Shown one piece after another: positions 16,271 to 23,912 of a stretch of 64,000 nucleotides of DNA. The translations under genes were made by a program, and so were the position numbers. The stretch comes from an uncultured Anaerolineae bacterium (GTDB lineage Bacteria; Chloroflexota; Anaerolineae; Anaerolineales; Villigracilaceae), in NCBI GenBank assembly GCA_903838415.1, contig CAILYI010000084.1, positions 1 through 64,000 of the forward strand, given 5' to 3'. Numbering within the stretch: the stretch's first letter is position 1; each line of letters begins with the position of its first letter. The notes under the pieces were generated by a model. It saw nothing but the letters and a program-made list of their open reading frames with translations, ran no database searches and was not told the DNA's origin.

Positions 16271-17074
16271 ATGACGAAACAAACTTATATGAAAGTATTG
16301 TTGTTTTTGTCTCTTGTGCTGATTGCTGTAACGTTTGGCGTTCTGGTGGCGGCCCCCACCCAGCACGCTGCAGCGGCAGAGAAGAGTCAAGATATTGAAA
16401 CCTGCAAAAATTGTCACGCTAAGGCAGTAACGCCCTGGTCAACCAGCAAGCACAGCACGGGTAACGTCAACTGCCTTGTTTGTCATAAATTGGGAGCAGG
16501 GGAAGGCGCTCATCCTATGTTGAAGTACACCGTGGAATCTGAAGAAACCACCTGCCTGGTGTGCCATACTGAGGTATTCGGGGAGAATATTGCCGGACAG
16601 ATGAAACTTAGCCAGCATGGCAAAGTTGGTCTTAAGTGCATTACCTGTCATGAGCCGCATTCCCAGGGCCCGGTTCTCGCCCCCGGATCCACGATTGTTT
16701 GCGAAAATTGTCATAAGGAACAAATGGAAGGTAGCCTCAAATCAACCCATACCGCGGCAGGTTTGAACTGTATCAACTGCCACATGGGATCTGACAAGAG
16801 TCACACCCTGAAGGTTGCGGGCGAAACGTGCGGAAACTGCCATAACGATATCCATGAGGCCAATCGCATTGTCAGCGCCGGAATGCAGGTTCAGGTCCTG
16901 GCAACTCCGGCAGATGTCGTTGCAAAGGCGGCTGAACCGGAAAATGTGACTGAGCCGGTTGTTGCGGGTGGCGTTCACTTGCCGAGTTGGGCGCTTTTGC
17001 TGGCTGGCTTATTAATTGGTGGCATCATTACGTGGGTATTGCTCGGCAGAGACCCCGGTACGCCAGTTAAATAG
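16271..17074 (+). CDS. Seven-haem membrane-anchored cytochrome c
   Basis: This 267-residue cytochrome has a signal sequence (residues 1-36, ending QHAAAAEKS) and seven CXXCH sites: CKNCH, CLVCH, CLVCH, CITCH, CENCH, CINCH and CGNCH. A C-terminal helix (LPSWALLLAGLLIGGIITWVL) anchors it. His residues in SKHSTG, SQHGKVG and STHTAAG are likely distal ligands. It is followed by a Tat-exported ferredoxin and an NrfD gene, an order seen in NrfBCD, Qrc and related quinone-linked complexes. It probably exchanges electrons between the iron-sulfur subunit and the periplasm. GGGAG lies 11 bases upstream of the ATG. Confidence 0.85.
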   Translation: MTKQTYMKVLLFLSLVLIAVTFGVLVAAPTQHAAAAEKSQDIETCKNCHAKAVTPWSTSKHSTGNVNCLVCHKLGAGEGAHPMLKYTVESEETTCLVCHTEVFGENIAGQMKLSQHGKVGLKCITCHEPHSQGPVLAPGSTIVCENCHKEQMEGSLKSTHTAAGLNCINCHMGSDKSHTLKVAGETCGNCHNDIHEANRIVSAGMQVQVLATPADVVAKAAEPENVTEPVVAGGVHLPSWALLLAGLLIGGIITWVLLGRDPGTPVK

Positions 17075-17133
17075 CGGCGAGATTCTTGGGAAATACTTAT
17101 TAATTCCCATCCGCCAATTTTTGGAGGCTTATT

Positions 17134-17976
17134 ATGGATGAAACTCAAGAAAATCAGCCAGTCCCTGAAAAGCGCAGCACTGCACGACGCGACTTTGTGA
17201 AAGTCGCTGGCGCGCTTGCGGGAGCTGCTGCGATGGCTCAGTTTATCAGTACTGCCACGCTTGCCAGTCGTACAAAACCCTCTGGTACTGGCGAATCGAC
17301 CGCAGGGCCGCAATGGGGCATGTCGATCGATATAAACAAATGCATCGGCTGTAAATATTGCACTTATGCCTGCCAGGCTGTGAATAACCTGGCCGACAAC
17401 ATGATTTACAACATTGTGACGACCGAAACAATGCAAAACGGCAAAGAATACTTCCTTTCGAAGCCCTGCATGCATTGCACTGAAGCGCCCTGTGTGCACG
17501 TCTGCCCGGTCAAGGCCACTTACCATCGCCCCGATGGTATTGTGGTTATGGATTACACCCGCTGTATTGGCTGCCGGTACTGTCAGGTGGCCTGTCCGTA
17601 TGACGCTCGCGTTTTCAACTGGGGTGATCCGATTGAAACCAGCCCCAAATCACCGAATTTTGGTTTCCAGGAAGTTCCCAATCGTCCCCGCGGTGTTGTG
17701 GAAAAATGTTCCTTCTGCTCCCATCGCATAGACGGGGGACTGGCTCGTGGGATGGTTCCCGGAGTTGATGCGATGGCGACTCCAGCCTGCGTGGTGGCTT
17801 GTCCCACCGGCGCGCGCGCATTTGGTGATCTGACGGATCCGGAAAGCCCGGTTTCGAAAGTTTTGGCCGAATCCAAAGCAGTCTTGCGTTTGCGCGAAGA
17901 AGAGCTCAGCACCGAGCCAAGCGTCTATTACGTGCCCCCCGATGCCCATACCAATAATCCTTTCCAGAAGGGGTAG
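17134..17976 (+). CDS. Tat-exported four-cluster ferredoxin subunit (NrfC/PsrB/DmsB type)
   Basis: This 280-residue iron-sulfur protein begins with a twin-arginine signal (STARRDFVK, residues 16-23). It has the four cysteine groups of the NrfC/DmsB family: CIGCKYCTYAC (70-80), CMHCTEAPCVHVCP, CIGCRYCQVACP, and CSFC with a distant CVVACP. Each would hold a 4Fe-4S cluster, forming a wire between the NrfD quinone site and the periplasmic cytochrome. A GGAGG site precedes the ATG. No molybdopterin catalytic subunit is present in the operon, in contrast to DMSO, polysulfide or alternative complex III systems. Confidence 0.92.
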   Translation: MDETQENQPVPEKRSTARRDFVKVAGALAGAAAMAQFISTATLASRTKPSGTGESTAGPQWGMSIDINKCIGCKYCTYACQAVNNLADNMIYNIVTTETMQNGKEYFLSKPCMHCTEAPCVHVCPVKATYHRPDGIVVMDYTRCIGCRYCQVACPYDARVFNWGDPIETSPKSPNFGFQEVPNRPRGVVEKCSFCSHRIDGGLARGMVPGVDAMATPACVVACPTGARAFGDLTDPESPVSKVLAESKAVLRLREEELSTEPSVYYVPPDAHTNNPFQKG

Positions 17977-17979
17977 GCC

Positions 17980-19248
17980 ATGCAAATATCTATACATTAC
18001 CCTAAGTTACACCTTGGCAAACGCTCTGTCGATATCTTTCCGTATTGGATTAGCCTGTTAATTGCGGGCATCCTGTTTGGGCTGACGGGCGCATTCTTCG
18101 TTTTCCGTGATGGCTTGAAGGTGACCGGTCTTTCCAACCAGGTTCCCTGGGGCTTGTGGATTTCCATTGACCTGTCATCGATCGCCCTTGGTGGCTGCGC
18201 CTTCGTTTTCGGCGCCATCATCTACCTGCTGCAAATAAAGCGCTTTGAATCGATCGGTAAGTTGGCCGTTCTGCTTGGGTTCTTGGGATATTCCACAGCG
18301 GGGATGGTTCTGCTGATGGATCTCGGTCAACCGCTGCGCTTCTGGCATCCGATTGTTTACTGGCAGCCGCACTCCCTGCTGTGGGAAATTACCATGTGCG
18401 TGGTGCTCTACCTGACCGTGCTGTTGGCTGAGCTTATCCCGGTAGTGGTGGAACATCCCCATTTTGACTCCCATCCCTGGCAGGATCGTATTCCGCTTTT
18501 GAAAACGCTGGCAAAGTTCGCCAAAACCTTATCTGTCTGGCTGCATAAGGCCGGGCCCGTACTGGCGATTATTGGCATGACACTTTCCCTGCTCCACCAG
18601 GCTTCGCTGGGCGCTACTTATTCAGTGCTATATGGTCGCGGGGTGTGGTTCAATCAGAGTGCGCCAACACAATTTGTATTCTCAGCCATGAGCGGCGGCA
18701 TTGCGCTTTTGTTCATCGCCAGCGTGTTTGTGTTCCGTGTCATGCGCCCTGGTCTGGTGACAGACGATGCGCTGTATGACGTAGCCCGCCTTGCGGGTGG
18801 CGCCACGCTGCTGCTGACTTACTTGCGCTTTTGGGATTGGGCTGTCACCAACTATTACAGCTTCGATCAACAAATTGCCCTGCAAACCCAACTGCTCGAC
18901 ACGGTCGCGCCGTATTCGGCAACGTTTTGGATCGGACAGGCGCTCTTGCCGGTGATTGCGGGCACGATATTGTTATCTGCCAACAGTGTGCGTAATTTCC
19001 GCTTCTTGATGGGGACCGCGATCATTCCTGTTTTTGCCACCGTCCTGACGCGTTGGAACTACAACTTCGTCGGTTTGATTGCTGCCACCTCCTATGATCC
19101 CTATACCCCTTCTGTGCGCCTTTTCTCTTACACGCCCACCTGGGTGGAATTTGCGGTAGGCACGCTGGTGATTTCTTACTGGTTGTTGATGTTCAGCCTG
19201 GCCACACGTTTCCTGCCTTTCCACGGAGAAAGACACACCGAGCATTAG
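17980..19248 (+). CDS. NrfD-family quinone-reactive membrane subunit
   Basis: This 422-residue polytopic protein (about ten hydrophobic segments) belongs to the NrfD/PsrC family. Typical features are the early VPWGLWISIDLSSIALGGCAF segment and the HQASLGATYS segment. NrfD proteins bind menaquinone/menaquinol and pass electrons to the partner ferredoxin. The ATG lies 3 bases after the ferredoxin stop, and a 22-bp hairpin follows the gene, so the three genes 16271-19248 form one transcription unit. It is longer than short NrfD proteins and nearer in size to PsrC/HybB-type members. Confidence 0.9.
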   Translation: MQISIHYPKLHLGKRSVDIFPYWISLLIAGILFGLTGAFFVFRDGLKVTGLSNQVPWGLWISIDLSSIALGGCAFVFGAIIYLLQIKRFESIGKLAVLLGFLGYSTAGMVLLMDLGQPLRFWHPIVYWQPHSLLWEITMCVVLYLTVLLAELIPVVVEHPHFDSHPWQDRIPLLKTLAKFAKTLSVWLHKAGPVLAIIGMTLSLLHQASLGATYSVLYGRGVWFNQSAPTQFVFSAMSGGIALLFIASVFVFRVMRPGLVTDDALYDVARLAGGATLLLTYLRFWDWAVTNYYSFDQQIALQTQLLDTVAPYSATFWIGQALLPVIAGTILLSANSVRNFRFLMGTAIIPVFATVLTRWNYNFVGLIAATSYDPYTPSVRLFSYTPTWVEFAVGTLVISYWLLMFSLATRFLPFHGERHTEH

Positions 19249-19261
19249 CATCCGTTCTTTC

Positions 19262-19312
19262 AGGCTAAAAAACGACCCCGGAAATGCACCTTCCGGGGTC
19301 GTTTTTTAGCCT
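19262..19312 (+). terminator. Intrinsic terminator after NrfD
   Basis: A perfect 22-bp inverted repeat (19262-19283 and 19291-19312) has a 7-base loop. The T-rich right arm includes GTTTTTTAG, which supplies the U-tract. It ends the seven-haem/FeS/NrfD operon and isolates it from ccmE. Confidence 0.9.
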
Positions 19313-19481
19313 TTGGCGCCCTCGTTATTGCCAAATAGGACCATATGGATAATTTAGGATAAATATGGTGTGTTTAAGTGACATTTGTCATGTGAATTTA
19401 GCCGCCCGTTTTCAGCATATCTTAATCTAAATGTGTAGAATCTAGGATAGTTACAAGCTTAATCAATCCTAGGAGGTACTT
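19313..19481 (+). promoter_or_regulatory. ccm operon promoter region with CRP/FNR-like palindrome
   Basis: This 169-base region precedes ccmE. It contains GTGAC-ATTT-GTCAT (19378-19391), a near-perfect palindrome with the 5-4-5 spacing of CRP/FNR-superfamily sites. The left 11 bases recur in the divergent cytochrome promoter (16168-16178). An AGGAGG ribosome-binding site lies 7 bases before the ccmE start. Confidence 0.5.
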
Positions 19482-19970
19482 ATGACATCGCCACGCATCA
19501 AATTTTTACTTGGCGGCTTGTTGATTGTCGCTGCTGTGGTTTATTTAATCGCTTCATCCACTCAGGCAAGCGCTCAATATTTCATGACCATTGACGAATT
19601 AAATGCAAAAAGCAAGAGTGTTGTAGAGAAAAACATCCGTGTTTCGGGCGCCGTCATTGGCGACACGATTACCTACGACGCTGCTACGCTGACTCTCAGT
19701 TTCACCGTGGCTCACGTCTCTGGTGACAATGCTGAGATCGAAAAAGAAGGTGGACTGGCTGTGGTGCTTCATCAGGCAGTTATCGATCCCAAACGATCGA
19801 AGTTGAAAGTTGTCTACGTTGGCGTCAAACCCGACCTGATGCGTAACGAAGCCCAGGCCATTATGACCGGCCATCTGGACGCAGAAGGTGTTTTCCATGC
19901 CGATGAACTTTTGTTAAAATGTCCAACAAAATATGAGGAAGCCGTTCCCCAGCAAGCACAAGGGAACTAA
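19482..19970 (+). CDS. ccmE: Cytochrome c maturation haem chaperone CcmE, Cys-type
   Basis: CcmE binds haem covalently on the outer face of the membrane and delivers it to CcmF for attachment to apocytochromes. The 162-residue protein has an N-terminal anchor (residues 8-25) and the OB-fold region with KNIRVSGAVIGDTITYD and the LKVVYVGVKPDLM segment. In the E. coli protein the haem-binding residue is His in an HxxxY motif. Here the same place reads LLLKCPTKYEEAV, giving Cys147-x3-Tyr151. This is the CxxxY variant known from archaea and some sulfate reducers. It starts the ccm operon. Confidence 0.93.
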   Translation: MTSPRIKFLLGGLLIVAAVVYLIASSTQASAQYFMTIDELNAKSKSVVEKNIRVSGAVIGDTITYDAATLTLSFTVAHVSGDNAEIEKEGGLAVVLHQAVIDPKRSKLKVVYVGVKPDLMRNEAQAIMTGHLDAEGVFHADELLLKCPTKYEEAVPQQAQGN

Positions 19971-19977
19971 TCGCCCC

Positions 19978-20003
19978 GTAGTAACGACTGAAGTCGTTAC
20001 TAC
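19978..20003 (+). terminator. Hairpin between ccmE and ccmF
   Basis: A perfect 12-bp inverted repeat (GTAGTAACGACT and its complement) has a 2-base loop and is followed by TTTTGTT. It looks like an intrinsic terminator or attenuator inside the operon and could lower ccmF expression relative to ccmE. The sequence could also be a dispersed repeat; a genome-wide count would tell. Confidence 0.65.
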
Positions 20004-20024
20004 TTTTGTTAACGGAGAATATCC

Positions 20025-22097
20025 ATGTTTGCAGATTTTGGTTATGGCATATTAATAATCTCGTTTTTACTGGCAATCTATGCCATTGGCGCGGCCATCT
20101 ACGGATACACTAGCAAATCCCAAAAGTGGGTGGAAAGCTCCCGCCTGGCGATGCAGCTTACCTTCCCGCTGATTTCGCTGGCGGCGCTCACGCTGATTTA
20201 TCTGCTGGTGACCGACCAATATCACGTAGCTTTTGTCTATGAAGTCACCAGCCGTTCCATGCCGATGTATCTCAAGATCACCGCTCTCTGGGGCGGACAA
20301 TCGGGCTCGCTGGTATTTTGGGGTTGGTTGATGTCGGCCTTTGCAACCGCCGTCACTCTGCGCAAATGGGACCGCGACCAGGAATTTTTGCCCTGGGTGG
20401 TGGTGGTTTCAAGCGTTACGCTGGCTTTCTTTATCGGACTGGTAATTTTTTACGAAAATCCCTTTGTCAAATACTGGCAAACCATTAGCGGAGAAGTAAT
20501 CAGCGCGATGTTGGCGCCCGCCGGGGCAATTCCGTTCACGCCTCCAGATGGACGGGGCCTCAATCCGCTGCTGCGTCATCCCGGGATGGTCATTCATCCC
20601 CCGATGCTGTACCTCGGTTTCGTCAGTTTTGTCATCCCGTTTGCTTTTGCGATTGCCGCGCTGGTGACGGGTCGCACCGATGACCGTTGGATTCGCATCA
20701 CCCGTCGCTGGACGATCGTGGCCTGGCTGTTTCTTTCGCTTGGTCTGGTGCTTGGCGGACGTTGGGCTTATGACGTGCTCGGTTGGGGTGGTTACTGGGG
20801 TTGGGATCCGGTGGAAATCGCGGCTTTCATGCCGTGGCTTTCCGGCACCGCTTTCCTGCACTCGGTCATGATCCAGGAAAAACGCGGCATGCTCAAGTAC
20901 TGGAATATGATCCTGATCATTGTGACGTATGCGCTGGTCATTTTCGGTACCTTCCTGACGCGTTCCGGGGTGCTTTCCTCGGTGCATGCTTTTGCCCAAA
21001 GTGCCATTGGCCCATCGTTTTTCATCTTTATCGGATTTACATTTGTCACGTCAGTTGCCCTGCTCATTTACCGCTGGGAAGACCTGAAATCTGAAGCGCA
21101 GATGACTTCCTTGCTTTCGCGCGAGGCGCTTTTCCTGCTCAATAACCTGTTGTTCATGAGCATCCTGGTAGTTTGCTTCTGGGGCGTGATTTTCCCGCTG
21201 ATTTCTGAACTGGCAACCGGGCAAAAAGTGACCGTTGGTCCGCCGTTCTATGAACGCGCCACCGGTCCATTGTTTGCCGCGCTCGTTTTGCTGATGGGTA
21301 TCGCGCCGCTTTCAGCCTGGGGTCATTCCACGCTCAAAACCCTTGGAAAAGCAATGTGGAAGCCGTTGATTGTGGCTTTGGTGGCGCTGCTGGCCGTGGT
21401 ATTTGTCGCGGGCATTCACGAACCGTATGCGTTGGTGGGCTTCTTTGTCATTTTCGCCAGCGCCTCCATCACCCTGTATGAATTTTGGCGTGCGGCGCGC
21501 GCCCGCGGACATGCCCAGCACGAAAACCTGTTGCTCGCTCTGTGGCGTTTGGCGGGACGCAATCGTCGCCGCTATGGTGGATATCTGATCCATCTTTCGA
21601 TTGTGTTCATGGCGATCGGCATCATCGGTATCGAGATGTTCCAGACCGAGACGCAGGGTACCATTGCGCAGGGACAGTCGCTCAAATTGGGTGGTTATGT
21701 GATCACTTACAAGGACCTGGCGGTCTTCGATACGGCTGACAATCGCAATGTGGCCCGCGCCGTGGTCGGCATCGAACGCGACGGGCAATTCCTGGGTGAT
21801 CTGCACCCGCGCCGTGACTATTTTTACGAATCCCAACAACCGATGACCATTCCAGGCGTCCGTTCCACGATGGCCGATGACTTGTATATCATCCTGGTGG
21901 ATTGGCAGCCGATCCTGTCTACTGGCGCCACTTTCAAGATTTACCATAACCCACTGGTCAACTGGTTATGGCTGGGCGCAATCATGATGATTCTTGGCTC
22001 TGTCGTCGCCGCCTGGCCCGATAAGGACCCGGAATACCTGCCTGTGCGCGTGCGTCGCGGACAGAAAGCGGCTTACCAACCCGGTCCGGTGAAATAA
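20025..22097 (+). CDS. ccmF: Cytochrome c haem lyase subunit CcmF
   Basis: CcmF is the integral-membrane haem lyase that joins haem from CcmE to CXXCH motifs. The 690-residue protein has many transmembrane helices and the tryptophan-rich WWD motif (GWGGYWGWDPVE, about residues 253-264). The neighbouring conserved HPPMLYLG segment precedes it, and PxxxWGHSTL lies in the C-terminal half. Length and layout match the full-size family. A GGAG site precedes the ATG. It is followed by an inverted repeat and ccmH. Confidence 0.96.
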   Translation: MFADFGYGILIISFLLAIYAIGAAIYGYTSKSQKWVESSRLAMQLTFPLISLAALTLIYLLVTDQYHVAFVYEVTSRSMPMYLKITALWGGQSGSLVFWGWLMSAFATAVTLRKWDRDQEFLPWVVVVSSVTLAFFIGLVIFYENPFVKYWQTISGEVISAMLAPAGAIPFTPPDGRGLNPLLRHPGMVIHPPMLYLGFVSFVIPFAFAIAALVTGRTDDRWIRITRRWTIVAWLFLSLGLVLGGRWAYDVLGWGGYWGWDPVEIAAFMPWLSGTAFLHSVMIQEKRGMLKYWNMILIIVTYALVIFGTFLTRSGVLSSVHAFAQSAIGPSFFIFIGFTFVTSVALLIYRWEDLKSEAQMTSLLSREALFLLNNLLFMSILVVCFWGVIFPLISELATGQKVTVGPPFYERATGPLFAALVLLMGIAPLSAWGHSTLKTLGKAMWKPLIVALVALLAVVFVAGIHEPYALVGFFVIFASASITLYEFWRAARARGHAQHENLLLALWRLAGRNRRRYGGYLIHLSIVFMAIGIIGIEMFQTETQGTIAQGQSLKLGGYVITYKDLAVFDTADNRNVARAVVGIERDGQFLGDLHPRRDYFYESQQPMTIPGVRSTMADDLYIILVDWQPILSTGATFKIYHNPLVNWLWLGAIMMILGSVVAAWPDKDPEYLPVRVRRGQKAAYQPGPVK

Positions 22098-22126
22098 CAT
22101 CCCAAGGAAATCTGCAGTTACGGGCA

Positions 22127-22183
22127 GTGCGCCGCGCCATCGATAAAGTGATGGATGTTTGCCAGAGCTTTGGCGCGGCGCAC
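22127..22183 (+). promoter_or_regulatory. Intercistronic inverted repeat between ccmF and ccmH
   Basis: A perfect 13-bp inverted repeat (GTGCGCCGCGCCA at 22127-22139, complement at 22171-22183, with one further A-T pair) encloses 31 bases. It ends 36 bases before the ccmH ATG. There is no U-tract, so it is more likely an RNA-stability or processing structure than a terminator. Confidence 0.55.
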
Positions 22184-22219
22184 TTGCTCTTGAAAAGTCC
22201 TACGAATCGGAGAAGTGCG

Positions 22220-22699
22220 ATGAAACGCAATGTATTGATTTTTTTGGCAATCACTGTTCTGGCACTGGGCTTTGCAAGCCGGGTTTTGGCGCAGGGACCG
22301 ACCCCGTCAGATGACGATGTCAACGCTGTCGCCAAGCAGCTCTTTTGCCCGGTGTGCGAAAACACCCCTCTTGACGTTTGTCCCACACAGGCCTGTGCCC
22401 AATGGCGTGAACTGATTCGCACAAAACTGTCTGAAGGCTGGTCCGCTGAGCAGATCAAGCAATATTTCGCCACGCAATACGGCGCCCGGGTGCTTTCTGA
22501 ACCGCCACGCCAGGGATTGAACTGGTTGGTTTACGTAATCCCGCCGGTATTGATGCTGATCGGTGTTTATATTCTGTTCCGCGCCTATCAATCCATGCGC
22601 AAACCGGTCCTTGCTGATGTGGATGAAGAAGAATCAGTCGCGGCAAATTCTGATAATTACCTGGCCCGAGTGGAAGAAGAACTGAAAAAGAGAAAATAA
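22220..22699 (+). CDS. ccmH: Cytochrome c maturation thiol-redox protein CcmH
   Basis: CcmH keeps apocytochrome cysteines reduced and helps present them to CcmF. The 159-residue protein has a signal peptide (ending LAQG), then QLFCPVCENTP (Cys43, Cys46), which matches the family's LRCPxCQ motif. A transmembrane helix (LVYVIPPVLMLIGVYILF) follows. Two extra cysteines (C54, C59 in DVCPTQAC) lie just after the redox motif. The start at 22220 has CGGAGAAG upstream and a proper signal peptide; the ORF track adds 31 residues read through the inverted repeat. Its presence together with a Cys-type CcmE is notable. Confidence 0.9.
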   Translation: MKRNVLIFLAITVLALGFASRVLAQGPTPSDDDVNAVAKQLFCPVCENTPLDVCPTQACAQWRELIRTKLSEGWSAEQIKQYFATQYGARVLSEPPRQGLNWLVYVIPPVLMLIGVYILFRAYQSMRKPVLADVDEEESVAANSDNYLARVEEELKKRK

Positions 22700-22744
22700 A
22701 TTTTCTGGACTGTTGCTATTTCCAGAAATCTGAGGAGAATTTTT

Positions 22745-23341
22745 ATGTCTGAAATAAATTCCGCCCCAAAGCCAGAAGTACAGGAAGCACCCAAGCGCGG
22801 CGTTCCAGTTTGGGCGCAGGTGATTGTCTGGGTGGCGCTGCTGGGCTTACTGACGGTGATGGCCTTGGGTCTGCGCCGTACCCAACAGAAACCGATTCAA
22901 GTTGGTGATGTGCTCCCCGATTTCACGCTTTCGTTTTTTGACGGTTATCAACAACAGGGAAAATCGGAAATCCAACTCTCCGCGCTGAAGGGCAAAGTGG
23001 TGGTAATCAACTTCTGGGCTTCGTGGTGCAAACCCTGCGAACAGGAAGCCGCGGAAATGGAAGCCGCCTGGCGTTCGTATTTGCCGGGCGAACAGGTCGT
23101 TTTTGTGGGCGTGGATTATGTCGATACCGAGCCGGAAGCCCGCGGATATCTCAAGAAATTTGAAATTACCTATCCAAACGGCCCTGATCTCGGAACACGC
23201 ATTTCGCAAATGTTTCGCATTACTGGCGTGCCAGAAACGTACTTCGTCGATAAAGACGGCAAACTGGCTTATGCCCAGATTGGCCCGTTCACGTCCGAAG
23301 CTGAAATTCACGCCATCATCGACCCGCTGATAAAGAAATAG
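22745..23341 (+). CDS. ccmG: Membrane-anchored thioredoxin-like CcmG/DsbE
   Basis: This 198-residue TlpA-like protein has an N-terminal membrane anchor (about residues 22-44) and an extracytoplasmic thioredoxin fold with the active site WASWCKPC (Cys95, Cys98). The cis-Pro region ITGVPETYFVDKDG follows. It supplies reducing equivalents to apocytochrome cysteines or CcmH. It is positioned between ccmH and the CcmI-like gene, as expected for a System I operon. CcmG proteins normally receive electrons from CcdA/DsbD, which is not in this window. Confidence 0.9.
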   Translation: MSEINSAPKPEVQEAPKRGVPVWAQVIVWVALLGLLTVMALGLRRTQQKPIQVGDVLPDFTLSFFDGYQQQGKSEIQLSALKGKVVVINFWASWCKPCEQEAAEMEAAWRSYLPGEQVVFVGVDYVDTEPEARGYLKKFEITYPNGPDLGTRISQMFRITGVPETYFVDKDGKLAYAQIGPFTSEAEIHAIIDPLIKK

Positions 23342-23348
23342 AGAAACC

Positions 23349-23867
23349 ATGGACATCGGTGCAATTTTTCTACTACTCACAGTACTCGTGCTGATTGGGC
23401 TGTTTGTAACCCGCCCATTTTTTGCAAACCGTCGCATGCCGATTATTTCTGGCAGTGACCAGGAACTCTCAACACTCCTGGCGGAACGCGATCGCCTGAT
23501 TACGGCGCTGCAGGAACTTGATTTTGACCACACTTTGGGGAAAATCCCAACCGAAGACTATTCCGGCATGCGCTCTGATTTGTTACTGCGCGCCTCCAAC
23601 GTGCTGCGTAAACTGGATGTACTCCAACCCCAGAATTCCGGCGTGGTGGATGCTGAAAGCCGCGTGGAGGCTGTTATTGCCGCCCGCCGGGCCGATGCCG
23701 CCATCGAAAAAACTGATCAGAAGGCCGCCTCTGATGATGACCTGGAAGAATTAATCGCTTCGCGTCGGGCCGCTCGTAAAGAGCGCTCTGCGGGCTTCTG
23801 CCCCAAGTGCGGGAAACCTGTACTTCGTTCTGATCGATTCTGTCCACATTGCGGTAAATCCATCTAG
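23349..23867 (+). CDS. CcmI-like membrane protein with C-terminal zinc ribbon
   Basis: The 172-residue protein starts with one transmembrane helix (IGAIFLLLTVLVLIGLFVT). A segment close to the N-terminal part of CcmI follows (LLAERDRLITALQELDFDHTLGKIPTEDYSGMRSDLL). Instead of the periplasmic TPR half of CcmI there is a charged linker and a double zinc ribbon, CPKCGKPV...CPHCGKSI. CcmI chaperones apocytochromes to the lyase, but this short version lacks the apocytochrome-binding TPRs. The zinc ribbon should be cytoplasmic. It starts 7 bases after ccmG and is clearly part of the operon. Confidence 0.75.
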   Translation: MDIGAIFLLLTVLVLIGLFVTRPFFANRRMPIISGSDQELSTLLAERDRLITALQELDFDHTLGKIPTEDYSGMRSDLLLRASNVLRKLDVLQPQNSGVVDAESRVEAVIAARRADAAIEKTDQKAASDDDLEELIASRRAARKERSAGFCPKCGKPVLRSDRFCPHCGKSI

Positions 23868-23912
23868 AGTCAGAACTGTAACGTGCTTTTCAATCCACCA
23901 AAGGACTATTTA

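Noticed and set aside
16271-19248. Alternative complex III (Act) or nitrite reductase (Nrf) operon
   Set aside because: No ActB-type molybdopterin/FeS fusion, ActD/E/F or NrfA is present; only the cytochrome, ferredoxin and NrfD subunits are seen.
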